Shown in pieces: positions 19,282-32,569 of a stretch of DNA of 64,000 nt (the stretch's first letter is position 1; every line of letters begins with the position of its first letter). The notes under the pieces are model-generated. The model searched no databases. It saw nothing but the letters and a program-made list of their open reading frames with translations, and was not told the DNA's origin. The translations under genes and the position numbers were made by a program. The DNA is taken from contig NC_134097.1 in the NCBI RefSeq assembly GCF_000715075.1, positions 64,575,190-64,639,189 of the forward strand. The letters are read 5' to 3'. This DNA is from Nicotiana tabacum. Its lineage: Eukaryota > Streptophyta > Magnoliopsida > Solanales > Solanaceae.

Positions 19282-21248
19282 TGAAGGATTGCGTATAGGT
19301 GTTCGTAACACGCAGCGGAAGACAATAACAATCCTAGGCAGATCTTTTCATATTTAAAATTTATTTACATGTTAATAGATCACATCTAAGACGTACCTGG
19401 TGAAGAGAGTCTCGTTTCAAAATTTCTTTGATAGTGCGAAGACTCTATGCGTATCCACACCGAAACTGATCCTTGCTATGAACTCTTTGATCAATGAAAC
19501 CCGCGAACAAATTGAACAAAATAATGTGTTGAAATTTTTCTCAAAAATCTCAACTCAAAGTAGAAGAACAAGAAACACTTTTCTTGCAATTGTATTTTCT
19601 CTCTTGGCTTTGTATTGCACTCTCACTTTCACAAAGTGGGTTTTCTTCTCATGGAAAAATTATTCGGCAAATTTTCTCCATCACCCTTTATATAGCATCA
19701 CCTACAAACTCTTTTCCTATTTAGTTGAGGTAATGATTTACTTAGGGTAAAAGTTTTTTCCAAAATAAACTTTATGGGATTTTGTATAAAAATTCGCAAT
19801 CTCATTCTCAATGGGTAACGTGACTGCCGAGAATCATGGACTTTCCATGAAGTCCAATTCCAAACATTGGAATTTTCCTATTGTAAACAAGAAATCACGT
19901 TTGAGTTGTCAGACGTCCTTTTTATGGACTTTAATTTCCATGTTTAATGAAATCGTAGGAAAATCTTTATGGAATTTCATGTCCAATTCAAAATTGGATT
20001 GTAAGAATAAATTAATATTAAATATATAACCTTTATATATAAATAATAATTACGAGTATCAAATATATATCACATATATATTTCAACCAAGAGATATAAT
20101 TTAATTTTCTATTCCAAATAGAAAAAATCAATTTGTTCACAATATTAATTATATTCTCTGTTCTAGCAAAGAATATAATAATATTTCATTTGGACTAACA
20201 ACTAAATGTATTTGACTAATTAAATTCCTTAATTTAATTATCAAATAATAAGTTAATTAATCCTTTAGCAAAGATCAGAACACTCGTTAGTGTGCGACCC
20301 CATAGGTTCAATACTAAGCCGGTAGTAAATTGACCACATCAATATACTAATCAAGGGTGGCGTCTAGCAACACTCCTTAACAACCGGATAATATGAAGTA
20401 TACAATTTACTCTCAAGAACCAGTAGAAGAATAATGTAGTAATTCCTTCTGTCCTTATAGCTCTGGATCACCCTAGGATATGGTTCAACTGTCAAATCCT
20501 AATAGGCGACCAACTATGTGTTCACGTCAAATATAATCGACCATTGAATGACCTAAGAAACTCATTTCTTCTTTCATTCAATTGCCCTGGCCAAGGTCTT
20601 AATTTGGTCGTTTATATTTCATGACAACATGGAGCTTAAACTCATTACCAAGAGTTGACAGATTCCATGTTGATCAATCACTAATCCTACAAGCATTTAA
20701 TCATACCCAATATCCTTTCAATTATCGCTCTAGAGCCATAGGTGTCTAGTATCAAAGCACAATAAATAACTTGTCAATTACTATGACGATCTCAGGTCAA
20801 AGGAAACGGTTACATCACATTCTTCAAGAGAATATCCTATTGACAGTTTATGGTAATTCTAACCATTAGAAATTATCCAATGAGTCGGTTCAATGATCAT
20901 ATCTCTATATGCATCATCTATCTATGTAATTTAGTTAATGAGATCAACTAATCTTTATCCCATAAAGACGATCACATAAATATTGATCTGATCGGATTAC
21001 TAATGTCCAGATTAATAATCTTACGATCAAGAACAAATTTAGATTAAATTATAAAAAACTTTACTCTCATCATCATGATCGCCATCACAATGTCAAGTCT
21101 CAAAATTTAATCAAGGACCTTATCAAATTAATCAAGCAATTAATAACAATGATAAAAGAATATCAAATGCCATATATATTTTAAAAAAATATGTTCAAAA
21201 CATCAAATGTGATATTGGATCTAGGGCATATCTACTATATCCCTAACA
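19282..21248 (-). repeat. 3' LTR of element A
   Basis: 1967 bp; on the - strand it begins TGTTAGGGATATAG and ends CGCAATCCTTCA. It retains the TATA box (19687-19694). An open frame of 116 codons on the + strand (19400-19750) is shared with the other LTR, see findings. Confidence 0.95.
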
Positions 21249-21259
21249 ATCTCCCACTT
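21249..21259 (-). other. Polypurine tract of element A
   Basis: AAGTGGGAGAT on the - strand directly before the 3' LTR. Confidence 0.75.
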
Positions 21260-21262
21260 GCA

Positions 21263-24200
21263 CTAGAGCCAATCACTCTTGTGCTTCATTCCCAATTTCC
21301 ATTTGTGCTTGTCAAACTCCTTTGCGCCAAGAGCTTTAGTGAATGGGTCTGCAGCATTTTCTTTTCCATCAACCTTTTGAATCTCGACGTCTCCACATTC
21401 AATGATCTCTCTTATCAAGTGATACCTTCGCAGAACGTGTTTGGACTTTTGGTGTGATCTTGGTTCCTTTGCTTGAGCAATGGCTCCAGTATTGTCACAC
21501 TACAGTGGAACCGCACCTTCTATTGAAGGAACCACACCAAGTTCAGTTAAGAACTTTTTCATCCATACAGCTTCCTTAGCAGCTTCACTAGCTGCTATAT
21601 ATTCTGCTTCAGTCACTGAATCAGCTACTGTAGCTTGTTTGGAACTTTTCCAACTCACTGCACCACCATTTAAGGTGAATACATAACCAGAAATAGATTT
21701 GCTATCATCTCTATCTGAAGAGAAACTTGCATCAGTATAACCTTCAAGTTTCAACTCAGAATCTCCATAGATGAGGAATTGGTCTTTAGTCCTTCTTAAG
21801 TACTTAAGAATGGTCTTCACCACTTTCCAATGTTCCTCATCAGGATTTGCCTGATAGCGGCTAGTCACTCCAAGTGCATAAGCCACATCAGGACGTGTAC
21901 ATGTCATGGTATACATGATAGCTCCCACTGCACTAGCGTATGGGATCCTACTCATGCGTTCTCTCTCTTCAGGTGTATTAGGACAATCCTCCCTACTAAG
22001 AGTAATTCTAGTGCCTATCGGTAGATAGCCTCTTTTGAAATTATCCATATTATACCTCTTTAAGATAGTATCAATGTACAAAGACTGGGAAAGTCCAAGC
22101 AGCTTCCTAGATCTATCTCTATAGATCTTTATTCCTAATATATAAGCTGCTTCTCCCAAGTCTTTCATGGAGAACTGTTCAGATAGCCAAATCTTGGTAC
22201 TTTGCAATGCCGGTATATCATTCCCTATGAGCAATATATCATCAACATACAACACTAAGAATATAATTGTGCTCCCACTAACCTTTTTGTACACACAAGG
22301 TTCTTCTTCGCATCTAACAAAATTGAACTTTTCAATTGTCTTGTTAAATCGAATATTCCAACTTCGAGAAGCTTGCTTTAATCCATAAATGGATCTTTGT
22401 AGCTTACAAATTTTATTATGATCAGACGGAGATGTGAAACCTTCAGGTTGTGTCATGTACACATCCTCTTCTAGCTCACCATTAAGGAAAGCTGTTTTCA
22501 CATCCATTTGCCATATTTCATAATCATAGTATGTTGCTATAGCAAGCAAAATCCGAATTGATTTGAGCATTGCCACGGGAGAGAAAGTCTCGTCATAGTC
22601 GACTCCTTCTTTCTGACGATATCCCTTGGCAACAAGACGGGCTTTATAGGTCTCCACCTTTCCGTCTGCTCCAATCTTTTTCTTAAAAACCCATTTACAA
22701 CCTATAGGTTTTATATCCTTTGAAGGTTCAACTAAAGTCCATACTTTATTTTCCTTCATAGATTCCATTTCGGATTCCATGGCCTTTTGCCACTTCTCAT
22801 AATCAGAACTTTGTATAGCCTCTTCATAGGTCTTAGGGTCATCATCATTATGATCAACCTCATTTGATACATCATCTTGTACCAATAAATTTAATCTAGT
22901 TGGTACATGACGTTCTCGTGTAGACCTTCTAAGAGGTACTTGTACAACCTCTTCACCTTGTGCTGGATTTGGTTGTTGTTCAATTTGGTTTAGAACTGGT
23001 TCATTAACCTGTTCTTGAACTTCAGTTAGTTCTTGAACTTCAACCGTTGAAGATGGCAACTTCCTTGGCAACTTCAAAACATCCAATAAAAGTTCTTCAA
23101 CTTGGGTCTCATGATCTTTATATTGTGTTGATTCATTAGTTTCTTGAACTTCATCAAGTTCTATTTCTCCATTATAATTTCCTTCTAAAAGAAATTCTCT
23201 TTCCGAAAAGGTTGCTCCTCTGGCCACAAACACTTTATGGTCAGAAGGGTGATAGAAATAATATCCCATTGTTTCCTTGGGATACCCAATGAACCTATAC
23301 TTATCTGATCTTGAGTCAAGTTTATCAGACTGTAGTCTTTTAACATAAGCTGGACAACCCCAAACTTTAATATGTTTAAGGTTAAGCTTACATCCTTTCC
23401 ATATCTCATATGGTGTTGTAGAGACTGACTTAGTGGGAACTTTATTAAGTAAGTATGTTGCTGCTTCCAAAGCATATCCCCATAAATTTATTGGAAGATC
23501 AGTGAACCCCATCATAGATCTCACCATATCTAATAAGGTTCGATTTCTCCTTTCAGACACACCATTGTGTTGTGGTGTTCCTGGAGGTGTCCACTGTGAG
23601 AGAATCCCATTCTCTCTGAGATATCTGGTAAAATCTTCACTAAGATATTCTCCACCTCTATCAGACCTTAGTACTTTGATACTTTTACCAGTCTGCTTCT
23701 CAACTTCACTACGGAACCTTTTGAACATTTCAAAAGATTCAGACTTGTGTTTCATAAGATACACAAATCCATATCTTGACATATCATCAGTAAAAGTGAT
23801 GAAGTAAGAATATCCACCTCTAGCTTGAATTTTCATGGGCTCACAAACATCTGTATGAATTAGTCCCAATAATTCAGAAGCTCTTTCTCCACTTCCAGTA
23901 AATGGAGATTTGGTCATTTTTCCTTTGAGACAAGATTCACAAGTTGGATATGATTCAAAATTATATTTGTCAAGGTACCCTTCCTTGTACAACTTGTTAA
24001 TTCTTTTCTCTCCAATATGACCAAGCCTACAATGCCAAAGGTATGCATGATTTACTTGATCATCTATTTTCCTCTTAAGACTTGAAACATGCATAATCGA
24101 ATTAGTATTCACATTAGGTAAGACATAAACGTCATGTTGGAGATAGCCATTCACATATAAATTATCACTATAATAAATAGAGCAAATACCATTGCCTATA

Positions 24201-25045
24201 TTAATGCGAAAACCACGTTTGTCTAACATAGAAGCTGAAATTATGTTCGAAACAAATTTAGGAACGTAATAACAATCATCCAACATAAGTACTTTGCCCG
24301 TAGGCATTATTAAAGAAATTGATCCTACAGCTACGGCCGCAACTTTTGCACCATTTCCAACTTGTAGATTAACTTCTCCTTTCTTTAGCCTTCTACTTAT
24401 CTTAAACCCTTGTAACATATTACAGATGTTATAACCACTGCCAGTATCTAATACCCACAGTGAAGAATTAGTAGTAGCTAAAGAAACCTTGAAAACATTT
24501 TTCATTAATGTCTCACCTTGTTTCTTGTCCTTTAGAGTTGCAAGATACTCCTTGCAGTTTCTCTTCCAATGCCCTTTCTTCTTACAGTGAAAACATTCAG
24601 CATCATATACTCACTGCAAGATCAAATCTTCAGAAAGCTCTTTACCAAGCTTGTACCCCAACTTCTCATGTTCTTCTGTAAGAACAATCATATAATTGAC
24701 AAGGGGTCCAACTGGAGAGTTTTCAATGTCCAATTGTGTATCAACCATCTTCTTAAGATATTCAATGATTGCAATTGGATCCATATTCTGATGTTTTCTC
24801 TGGAGTTCAGAACTCATAGAAGCGAGAATGATGTGTTTAATAGCAAGGCATTCTTCCAAGTATTTCTGATAAACCTTGGTGCCTTGAACATCATTCTCTG
24901 GTGGGATTATCTTTGCAGGCTTATCGATCACATCAATGAGCTTTTCATGCATGAGAACAATTCTCAAATTTCTATACCAGTCATCAAAGTTTGGTCCTAC
25001 CAACTTGTTGGTCTCAAGTATTTCGTGCAGTGATATAACAGACAT
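21263..25045 (-). pseudogene. gag-pol polyprotein of element A, two in-frame stops
   Basis: One - strand frame of 1261 codons runs from ATG 25045 to the natural stop 21263-21265. Two internal stops break it: TGA 24611-24613 just before the zinc knuckle and TAG 21500-21502 in RNase H. In order: Gag with a UBN2-like start (LVGPNFDDWYRNLRI); zinc knuckle CFHCKKKGHWKRNC (about 24555-24597); aspartic protease with DTGS; pre-integrase HCRLGH and CESCLKGK; integrase with Asp in HTDVCEP, Asp in RSDRGGEY and Glu in GVSERRNR; RT with QMDVKTAFLNG and YVDD; RNase H with GYTDASF, EAEY and, past the second stop, CDNTGA and HVLRRYHLIRE. Start choice: the first Met before the Gag similarity; an in-frame Met at 25102 adds 19 residues. 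Gag before the knuckle is only about 150 residues, shorter than usual, suggesting an internal deletion. Confidence 0.93.
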
Positions 25046-25099
25046 ATTGAGAAATCTAAAATATAGAAAAGAAAAGGCAATAATATAAGAACATATTTG

Positions 25100-26135
25100 C
25101 ATATATCATAAAGACATGGACTTTTATCTAAATGATATTTCCACTAATTTTTTTAAACTATTTACCCTCATTATAGTTTACGAAATCTTTATTTCTATTA
25201 GTGGAGTAAAGAAATCCTTTAACAATATGTATGAGCCCCTTGGAAGTCAAGTCGTTTCTCACATATATTTTAAAGGTAGGTACTCTTACCAATTGTATCC
25301 CTATACAATTTCCTTAAATAGCTCTATGTCAAGTAGCCCCCTGGTAGTCAGGTCGATCCTATTGGCATAGTTGAGTTCAACCATCATGATAGCAAAGAAC
25401 TTATTAAATTTTATACTCCCCCGGGTGGTCCAGGCATTTAGTGTAAAATTGAATAATTCTTTCAATCCATACATCTAATGCAATAAATAATTTTAACATA
25501 TTCTCAAACTATAAGTCTCCTGGTAGTCAGGTCGCTCCTTATAAACAAGAAATAAGTAAAATTATTTACCTTGATGGATAGCTCCATAATAAAATATCTT
25601 ATATTTTATTATTTAAGAACTAAAATTTTAGTAAGAGGGAATTGTTACTAAAACAATTTTTAATAACATAAAGATCAAATCTTTTATAGCGTGTGAATTT
25701 AGTTCAAGTTGTCTACACGCTTAGTCCTTAATTAATTTACATCACATGTAATAAATAATTCAGAATTATGTAATGAACAAGCACATGACATAAAAACGAA
25801 ATTCAACATCCTCTAACATGTTTATCTTATATATCACATAAAAAGAATTCATGCCAGAATATTATTATTAATTAACATCTCATGAATTAATAACAATTAA
25901 AATAACAATAGAATCATGTAACCGATTATAGATTCCCATCGTATCTAATACATAATTTCAAATTCAAGTTATGAACTATCTCAATAGTTATATGAATACA
26001 TATTTTATCTACAATAAAATAATATCAACATTCAAACGATTTGGCTATCGCGCAAGACACATGTATTATGATTTGAACTTTTCAAATATGATATTAAAAT
26101 ATTTCGTAAATAAATTTTAGACACAATAAACCATT
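25100..26135 (-). other. 5' untranslated leader of element A
   Basis: About 1 kb of AT-rich sequence between the primer-binding site and gag. Three short segments resemble each other (agtcgtttctcacat, gtcaggtcgatcc, gtcaggtcgctcc, with 'cctggtagtcaggtcg' at two places), possibly remnants of a direct repeat. No gene. Confidence 0.5.
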
Positions 26136-26147
26136 GTTTTGATACCA
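26136..26147 (-). other. Primer-binding site of element A (initiator tRNA-Met type)
   Basis: TGGTATCAAAAC on the - strand, one base inside the LTR. The canonical plant initiator-Met site is TGGTATCAGAGC, so positions 9 and 11 differ. Confidence 0.75.
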
Positions 26148-26148
26148 C

Positions 26149-28114
26149 TGAAGGATTGCGTATAGGTGTTCGTAACACGCAGCGGAAGACAATAACAATC
26201 CTAGGCAGATCTTTTCATGTTTAAAATTTATTTACATGTCAATAGATCACATGTAAGACGTACCTGGTGAAGAGAGTCTCGTTTCAAAATTTCTTCGATA
26301 GTGCGAAGACTCTATGCGTATCCACACCGAGACTGATCCTTGCTATCAACTCTTTGATCAATGAAACCCGCGAACAAATTGAACAAAATATTGTGTTGAA
26401 ATTTTTCTCAAAAATCTCAACTCAAAGTAGAAGAACAAGAAACACTTTTCTTGCAATTGTATTTTCTCTCTTGGCTCTGTATTGCACTCTCACTTTCACA
26501 AAGTGGGTTTTCTTCTCATGGAAAAAGTATTCGGCAAATTTTCTCCATCACCCTTTATATAGCATCACCTACAAACTCTTTTCCTATTTGGTTGAGGTAA
26601 TGATTTACTTAGGGTAAAAAAAATTTCCAAAATAAACTTTATGGGATTTTGTATGAAAATTCGCAATCTCATTCTCAACGGGTAACGTGACTGCCGAGAA
26701 TCATGGACTTTCCATGAAGTCCAATTCCAAACATTGGAATTTTCCTATTGTAAACAAGAAAGCACGTTTGAGTTGTCAGACGTCCTTTTTATGGACTTTA
26801 ATTTCCATGTTTAATGAAATCGTAGGAAAACCTTTATGGAATTTCATGTCCAATTCAAAATTGGATTGTAAGAATAAATTAATATTAAATATATAACCTT
26901 TATATATAAATAATAATTACGAGTATCAAATATATATCACATATATATTTCAACCAAGAGATATAATTTAATTTTCTATTCCAAATAGAAAACATCAATT
27001 TGTTCACAATATTAATTATATTCTCTGTGCTAGCAAAGAATATAATAATATTTCATTTGGACTAACAACTAAATGTATTTGACTAATTAAATTCCTTAAT
27101 TTAATTATCAAATAATAAGTTAATTAATCCTTTAGCAAAGATCAGAACACTCGTTAGTGTGCGACCCCATAGGTTCAATACTAAGCCGGTAGTAAATTGA
27201 CCACATCAATATACTAATCAAGGGTGGCGTCTAGCAACACTCCTTAACAACCGGATAATATGAAGTATACAATTTACTCTCAAGAACCAGTAGAAGAATA
27301 AAGTAGTAATTCCTTCTGTCCTTATAGCTCTGGATCACCCTAGGATATGGTTCAACTGTCAAATCCTAATAGGCGACCAACTATGTGTTCACGTCAAATA
27401 TAATCGACCATTGAATGACCTAAGAAACTCATTTCTTCTTTTATTCAATTGCCCTGGCCAAGGTCTTAATTTGGTCGTTTATATTTCATGACAACATGGA
27501 GCTTAAACTCATTACCAAGAGTTGACAGATTCCATCTTGATCAATCACTAATCCTACAAGCATTTAATCATACCCAATATCCTTTCAACTATCGCTCTAG
27601 GGCCATAGGTGTCTAGTATCAAAGCACAATAAATAACTTGTCAATTACTATGACGATCTCAGGTCAAAGGAACGGTTACATCACATTCTTCAAGAGAATA
27701 TCCTATTGACAGTTTATGGTAATTCTAACCATTAGAAATTATCCAATGAGTCGGTTCAATGATCATATCTCTATATGCATCATCTATCTATGTAATTTAG
27801 TTAATGAGATCAACTAATCTTTATCCCATAAAGACGATCACATAAATATTGATCTTATCGGATTACTAATGTCCAGATTAATAATCCTACGATCAAGAAC
27901 AAATTTAGATTAAATTATAAGAAACTTTACTCTCATTATCATGATCTCCATCACAATGTCAAGTCTCAAAATTTAATCAAGGACCTTATCAAATTAATCA
28001 AGCAATTAATAACAATGATAAAAGAATATCAAATGCCATATATATTTTATAAAAATATGTTCAAAACATCAAATGTGATATTGGATCTAGGGCATATCTA
28101 CTATATCCCTAACA
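26149..28114 (-). repeat. 5' LTR of element A
   Basis: 1966 bp, adjoining the primer-binding site. It carries the promoter for the element: TATA box at 26554-26561 on the - strand. Confidence 0.95.
26554..26561 (-). promoter_or_regulatory. LTR TATA box of element A
   Basis: The - strand reads GCTATATAAAGGG. It is conserved in the 3' LTR. Transcription would start about 30 bp further along the - strand. Confidence 0.65.
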
Positions 28115-28119
28115 ATTTA
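28115..28119. repeat. Target-site duplication of A, right copy (ATTTA)
   Basis: Identical to 19277-19281. Confidence 0.9.
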
Positions 28120-30074
28120 TTCATTTATTCCAGTTGTTTGGTACAGTTTATTCTGTTACTACCGTTTAGAGAGAACACATTTTACATTTCTATTATCCCC
28201 CTCCCCCCCTTAAATTTATTTGTCAAAAAAACCAAGCGAGCAAAACACTCCTTATATCTATTACTCCTATGTTTTACTTATTTTCATTCGAGGGAACGAT
28301 AAAAGTTTGTCCGTATCAAGTGTTAATTCCAATTCAATCATGCAATCTAGTTTCTTTTTAACCAAATATCTATATAATTTATTTATTATATTAAAAGCAC
28401 GAAGGCCCTTAGCGAAATGTCGTTCGCCTTTTTTGATCTTTAAAAATAAAGTTTACGCTAAACAAAATAGTCATTTGACTATTTTCCTTATATTTGGAAA
28501 TTTTATTTAATTAATTTCCTAATATTTAGGAATAGTTAATTAATTATTTTTCGAATATTTAGGGCTTTAATATTTCCTTCCATTTTTGGAGTTCAGTGAC
28601 GTTCAATTCACACTAAAAAAGCTTAAATCTTAGAGAATTAATTTAATTTTCCAATTCCTTCATTAGGAAACTTTAACTCTTTTCAATTCCTTCACTAGCA
28701 AGTATCGTATGATTTTCAATCCACTCAGTTGGAAAGTTTCGTTCTTTTTCAAACCCTTAAAAATATACTTTAAATAGTAATATAGTTATTTCCTAATTTT
28801 ATAGACTTTAAAATTAGCTAAAATTTTGACTATTAAACCTTTTCTTGTTTAAAATATGTATCTCTTTATATAATGATATTAAACGCACTAAATCTCCTTT
28901 TATAAACTACTTATATTTAGGGGTTTGAGTTCATTAATAAATTTGCTATTTTTATTCTCAAATAAAGTTCAATGTTAAAGTCTTTATAAATAGAAATAAG
29001 TTGAAAGCCTACGATCACCAAGATAAAAGTATGCTTTCTAAAAATCCTACCAAATCGGGTGGCTTTGTGTTCACCTAAATACAAAATTTACTGACGAAAA
29101 ACCTTTTTATTTTCCATTGATTCCACCAAATGACTCAATGTAGTTTTTCATATTTAAGTTATTTGTAATAATTTATAAATCTTTGAGAAATTATAATAAA
29201 AACATATGAGTAACAAAATATCATAATTTTAGATTTAATATTAGGTCACACACATAATAACATTTTTAAAAAGCTATAGTTAAATGATATTTTTTTTCAA
29301 ATTCACGCAAAAATCGATAGATGAAATTCTTATGTAAAATTGAACAAATGTACAAAAAATAAGTACAAATTATACTCTTTAATTTAATATCAAATTCTAG
29401 AAATACTTAATTAATAAAAGGACACTTAACAATTACACGTCAAGTTCAAATGATACACCTAATTTTAGAGGAGAGAAAGATATAATTATTACATTCTTTT
29501 CATTTAATTTATGTATATCAATTATATTCTATTAATTAATTCAAAATAAAGAAGAATCGGGCAACTTAGTAAACGTAAATGGAAGCATCGAAATCGCCAC
29601 CATTTAATTTTGAACTTTTTAAAACAAATAAATGGAACTATAAATTGCATGTCAATCGGTAATTGAATACTCATTATCATTATTTAAATTTTTCCTTATA
29701 TTTCAAAGTTTTTAATTAATTTTATGAATTAAATCCTTCACTATTCAAATTGTATATAAATTTTTAATATTACATACATTACAAATTCTTGTCTTATTTA
29801 AATTATGCAAAATTTTATTTTATAACTCAAACATAATTTTTATATATATTTACATAATAATTTTAATTATATTAATTTATCGAGATAGGGTACACGTGCA
29901 AAACGCGTACTCTAATACTAGTACTTAATAAGTTATTGTCGTTTTGTACCTAGTTATGGAACATTCGTCCAATTGTGTGGCATACGATAAGCAGATATGT
30001 TTTCTAGTTATTGTTTTTGAGTTGGCGTAGGATGGAGTCCGCTAATTATAGATAAGGAAAAGGAAGAAGATATA
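28120..30074. other. AT-rich spacer right of element A
   Basis: No gene, RNA or clear mobile element seen. The open frames at 28015-28510 overlap the LTR edge of A and are low-complexity. Confidence 0.45.
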
Positions 30075-31054
30075 GGGTGTGATTTGTACGAAGGAAATAT
30101 TTTTGGAAAATATTTTCTAATATTTTTTATTTGATTGGCTTAGATATTTTGAAAAATATTTTCCTCGTCAACTCATTTTCCTTCAATTGAAAGAAAATAG
30201 CTTCCCTAGAAATATTTTTCAAAACTCTTTTTCAACCTTTTTCGCCATATTCCCCATCTCCACCAAACCACACTCACATCATCCATGCTACCCTCAAACC
30301 ACCCCTACCTCATCCCCCCATCCCTCCTCCCTCCCACACCCCAATCTTGCCTACCATACACCCTAAATAGAAATATTATTAAGAGTACTTTCTTTTAATA
30401 TTGTAAATAGAGTACTTTTTTTTTATTTCAACAAAATGAGCATATTCTTTTCATGATGTAGAAAAAATATTTTTTTTCATTTCAACAAAAACGAGTACTT
30501 TTTTTCATGATGTAGAAAAAATATTTTCTTTCATTTCAACAAAACGATTATTTTCTTTTCATGATGGAAAAAAAGTATTTTCTTTCATTTCAACAAACTG
30601 AATATTTTCTTTTAATAATGTAGAAAAATTATTTTCTTTCACTCAACAAAATGAGTAATTTCTTTTTCATGTTGTAGAAAGGATACTTTCTTTTTCAACA
30701 AAAAAAGTATTTTCTTTTTAGTTATCTAACTCAAATTTCAAACTTATTCTTGTGTGAAAAAGTAAAGTAACATAGTTCCTTTGGGTTTTCGTGAATTTTT
30801 AAAAAAACAATTAAATTCTTGAAGAAAATAGAGTGCCGGAGGGGGGAGGGGGGAGGAGTACATGAAACATGATGATTTTGGGGAATGTGAATTGAGGAGA
30901 GTAACATAAAAATTATTTTCCTAAAATTATTTTATACTATTTAACCAAACACAAGAAAATATTTTTTGGAATATTTTTTTCTCTTTCACCAAGCAAACAA
31001 AAAAAAGTGATAAAATCGAAAAACGACTCATTTTCCTTGCTACCAAACATACCC
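30075..31054. mobile_element. MITE-like inverted-repeat element
   Basis: The left end gggtgtgatttgtacgaagg and the inverse of the right end gggtatgtttggtagcaagg match at most positions, and both continue into 'ggaaaat'-rich arms (ggaaaatattttct on the left, the inverse of agaaaatattttttgg on the right). The 980-bp interior is non-coding and holds a T-rich minisatellite. The flanks do not show a clear duplication, so the superfamily is undetermined; hAT-like is possible. Confidence 0.5.
30405..30720. repeat. About 55-bp minisatellite inside the MITE-like element
   Basis: Six imperfect copies of a unit built from 'tttcatttcaacaaaa', 'gagtatttt' and 'catgatgtagaaaa'. Small length changes in the T and A runs separate the copies. 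Confidence 0.75.
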
Positions 31055-31094
31055 ATAAATACTTTTAGTTTGACAAAAACGTTTCTCCTATAAA

Positions 31095-31099
31095 GTTAT
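31095..31099. repeat. Target-site duplication of B, left copy (GTTAT)
   Basis: Pairs with ATTAT at 62089-62093; four of five bases match. Confidence 0.6.
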
Positions 31100-31837
31100 T
31101 GTCACGACCCGGATTTCCCACCCTCAGGAGTCGTGATGGCGCATACTAGTGAAAGCTAGGCAAGCCGACTATTTGAATTATTTATCTTATTTTTCATTTT
31201 AGTCCTTTTACAATTAATTACCAACAATTGATAAACAGCGAAAATCTAATAAGCGGAAGACATAAATGTAATAACTTAAGATAGATGCCAATACCAACCG
31301 TACAATAACTACCCAAGACTGGTGTCACAATTCCACAGACTATCTAGGAATACTACAAATAAAAGTCTGAAAGATTTATTACAACACTGTCTCTGAGATA
31401 TATAAAAGAAACATGCTAAAAGGATAGGGGAAGACGCCAAGGCCTGCGAACGCTTGCAGGACTACCTCGGAATCTCCGACTGGAATGAAGGCAGCCACCC
31501 AAAACTACGGTCCGAAAGCTGCTGCTCCGGGATTTTCACATAGTATAGAGTGTAGTATCAGCACAACCGACCTCATGTGTTGGTATGTGCCTAGCCTAAC
31601 CCCCGCGAAGTAATGACGAGGCTAGGATTAGACTGCCAAATAAAGCTGTGCAGTTATATCACATACAGCGGAAAATAAAAGCAGAAATGTATAATTAAGG
31701 ATGGGAAGGGGAAACATGTTGCGGAGGAATATCATTTACCAACAGTAACTCAGGAGAAAAGCATAAAGAACAATTTAAAATTCGCAGCAGAAAGAATACG
31801 GAAACCGTAACAAATCAATAACCACTTTTATCATTTA

Positions 31838-32040
31838 TTGTTGCGGCGCACAACCCGATCCAAATCATAATCACACTATTGCGGCGTGCAACCCGATCCA
31901 TATCATATATCACTGTAGCGGCGTGCAACCCGATCCAAATATAATATTATTGCGGCGTGCAACCCAATCCAAATATAGTATTGTTGCGGCGTGCAATCCG
32001 ATCCAAACATAATATTGTTGCGGCGTGCAACCCGATCTAA
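31838..32040. repeat. 34-bp tandem repeat in B's 3' LTR, six copies
   Basis: Unit gcggcgtgcaacccgatcc plus an AT-rich linker (aaatataatattgtt type). The homologous array at 60399-60532 in the other LTR has four copies, with gtggcg in place of gcggcg in several. Confidence 0.9.
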
Positions 32041-32569
32041 AATTACCTCGACGCCTTGAACACAATTCAAGTCTCAACTTCTTTACCTCTTGATTCCACC
32101 ACCAATTCGCTCGTATCTAGCCACAAGTTACTTAATTATATCAATAAATGCTAAATGAATCAATTCTAATGCATGAAAATAAGTTTTCTAAAGTTTTCCC
32201 CAAAAAAGTGACAAATTGCCCCGGGCCCACATGGTCAAAACTCAAGGTTCTAACCAAAATCCGATTACCCATTCCCCACGAACCCAAATATATAATTTGT
32301 TTTGAAATCGGACCTCAAATCAAAGTCCAAATCCCCAAAATTTGAAAAACCTAGGTTCTACCCAAAACATCCAATTTCCCCCATGAAAATCATTGAGTTT
32401 GAGTTGAAATCATGTGAAAAGATGTTAACGATTAAAGAAAACAAGTTAGAAATGACTTACAATCGATTTGGAAGAGAAATTATCTTTGAAAAATCGCCCA
32501 AGAGTGTTTTGGTTTTGAAAGGGTTTGAAAAATGGAAGATTTTCGACTAAGTTATAAAGTTGCAGGTAG

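Larger units (their letters stand above)
19282..28114 (-). mobile_element. Element A: nearly intact Ty1/Copia retrotransposon
   Basis: 8.83 kb, with two 1.97 kb LTRs (19282-21248 and 26149-28114) that look about 98% identical by eye and perfect flanking 5-bp duplications ATTTA (19277-19281 and 28115-28119). Primer-binding site, polypurine tract and one long gag-pol frame are present. Domain order protease, integrase, RT, RNase H is diagnostic of Copia. Two in-frame stops and a short gag mean it is probably not autonomous now. It is the youngest LTR element in the window judged by LTR similarity. Confidence 0.95.

Noticed and set aside
22167..25033. + strand open frames over element A's polyprotein
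   Set aside because: Shadows of the - strand gag-pol, which holds all family motifs.
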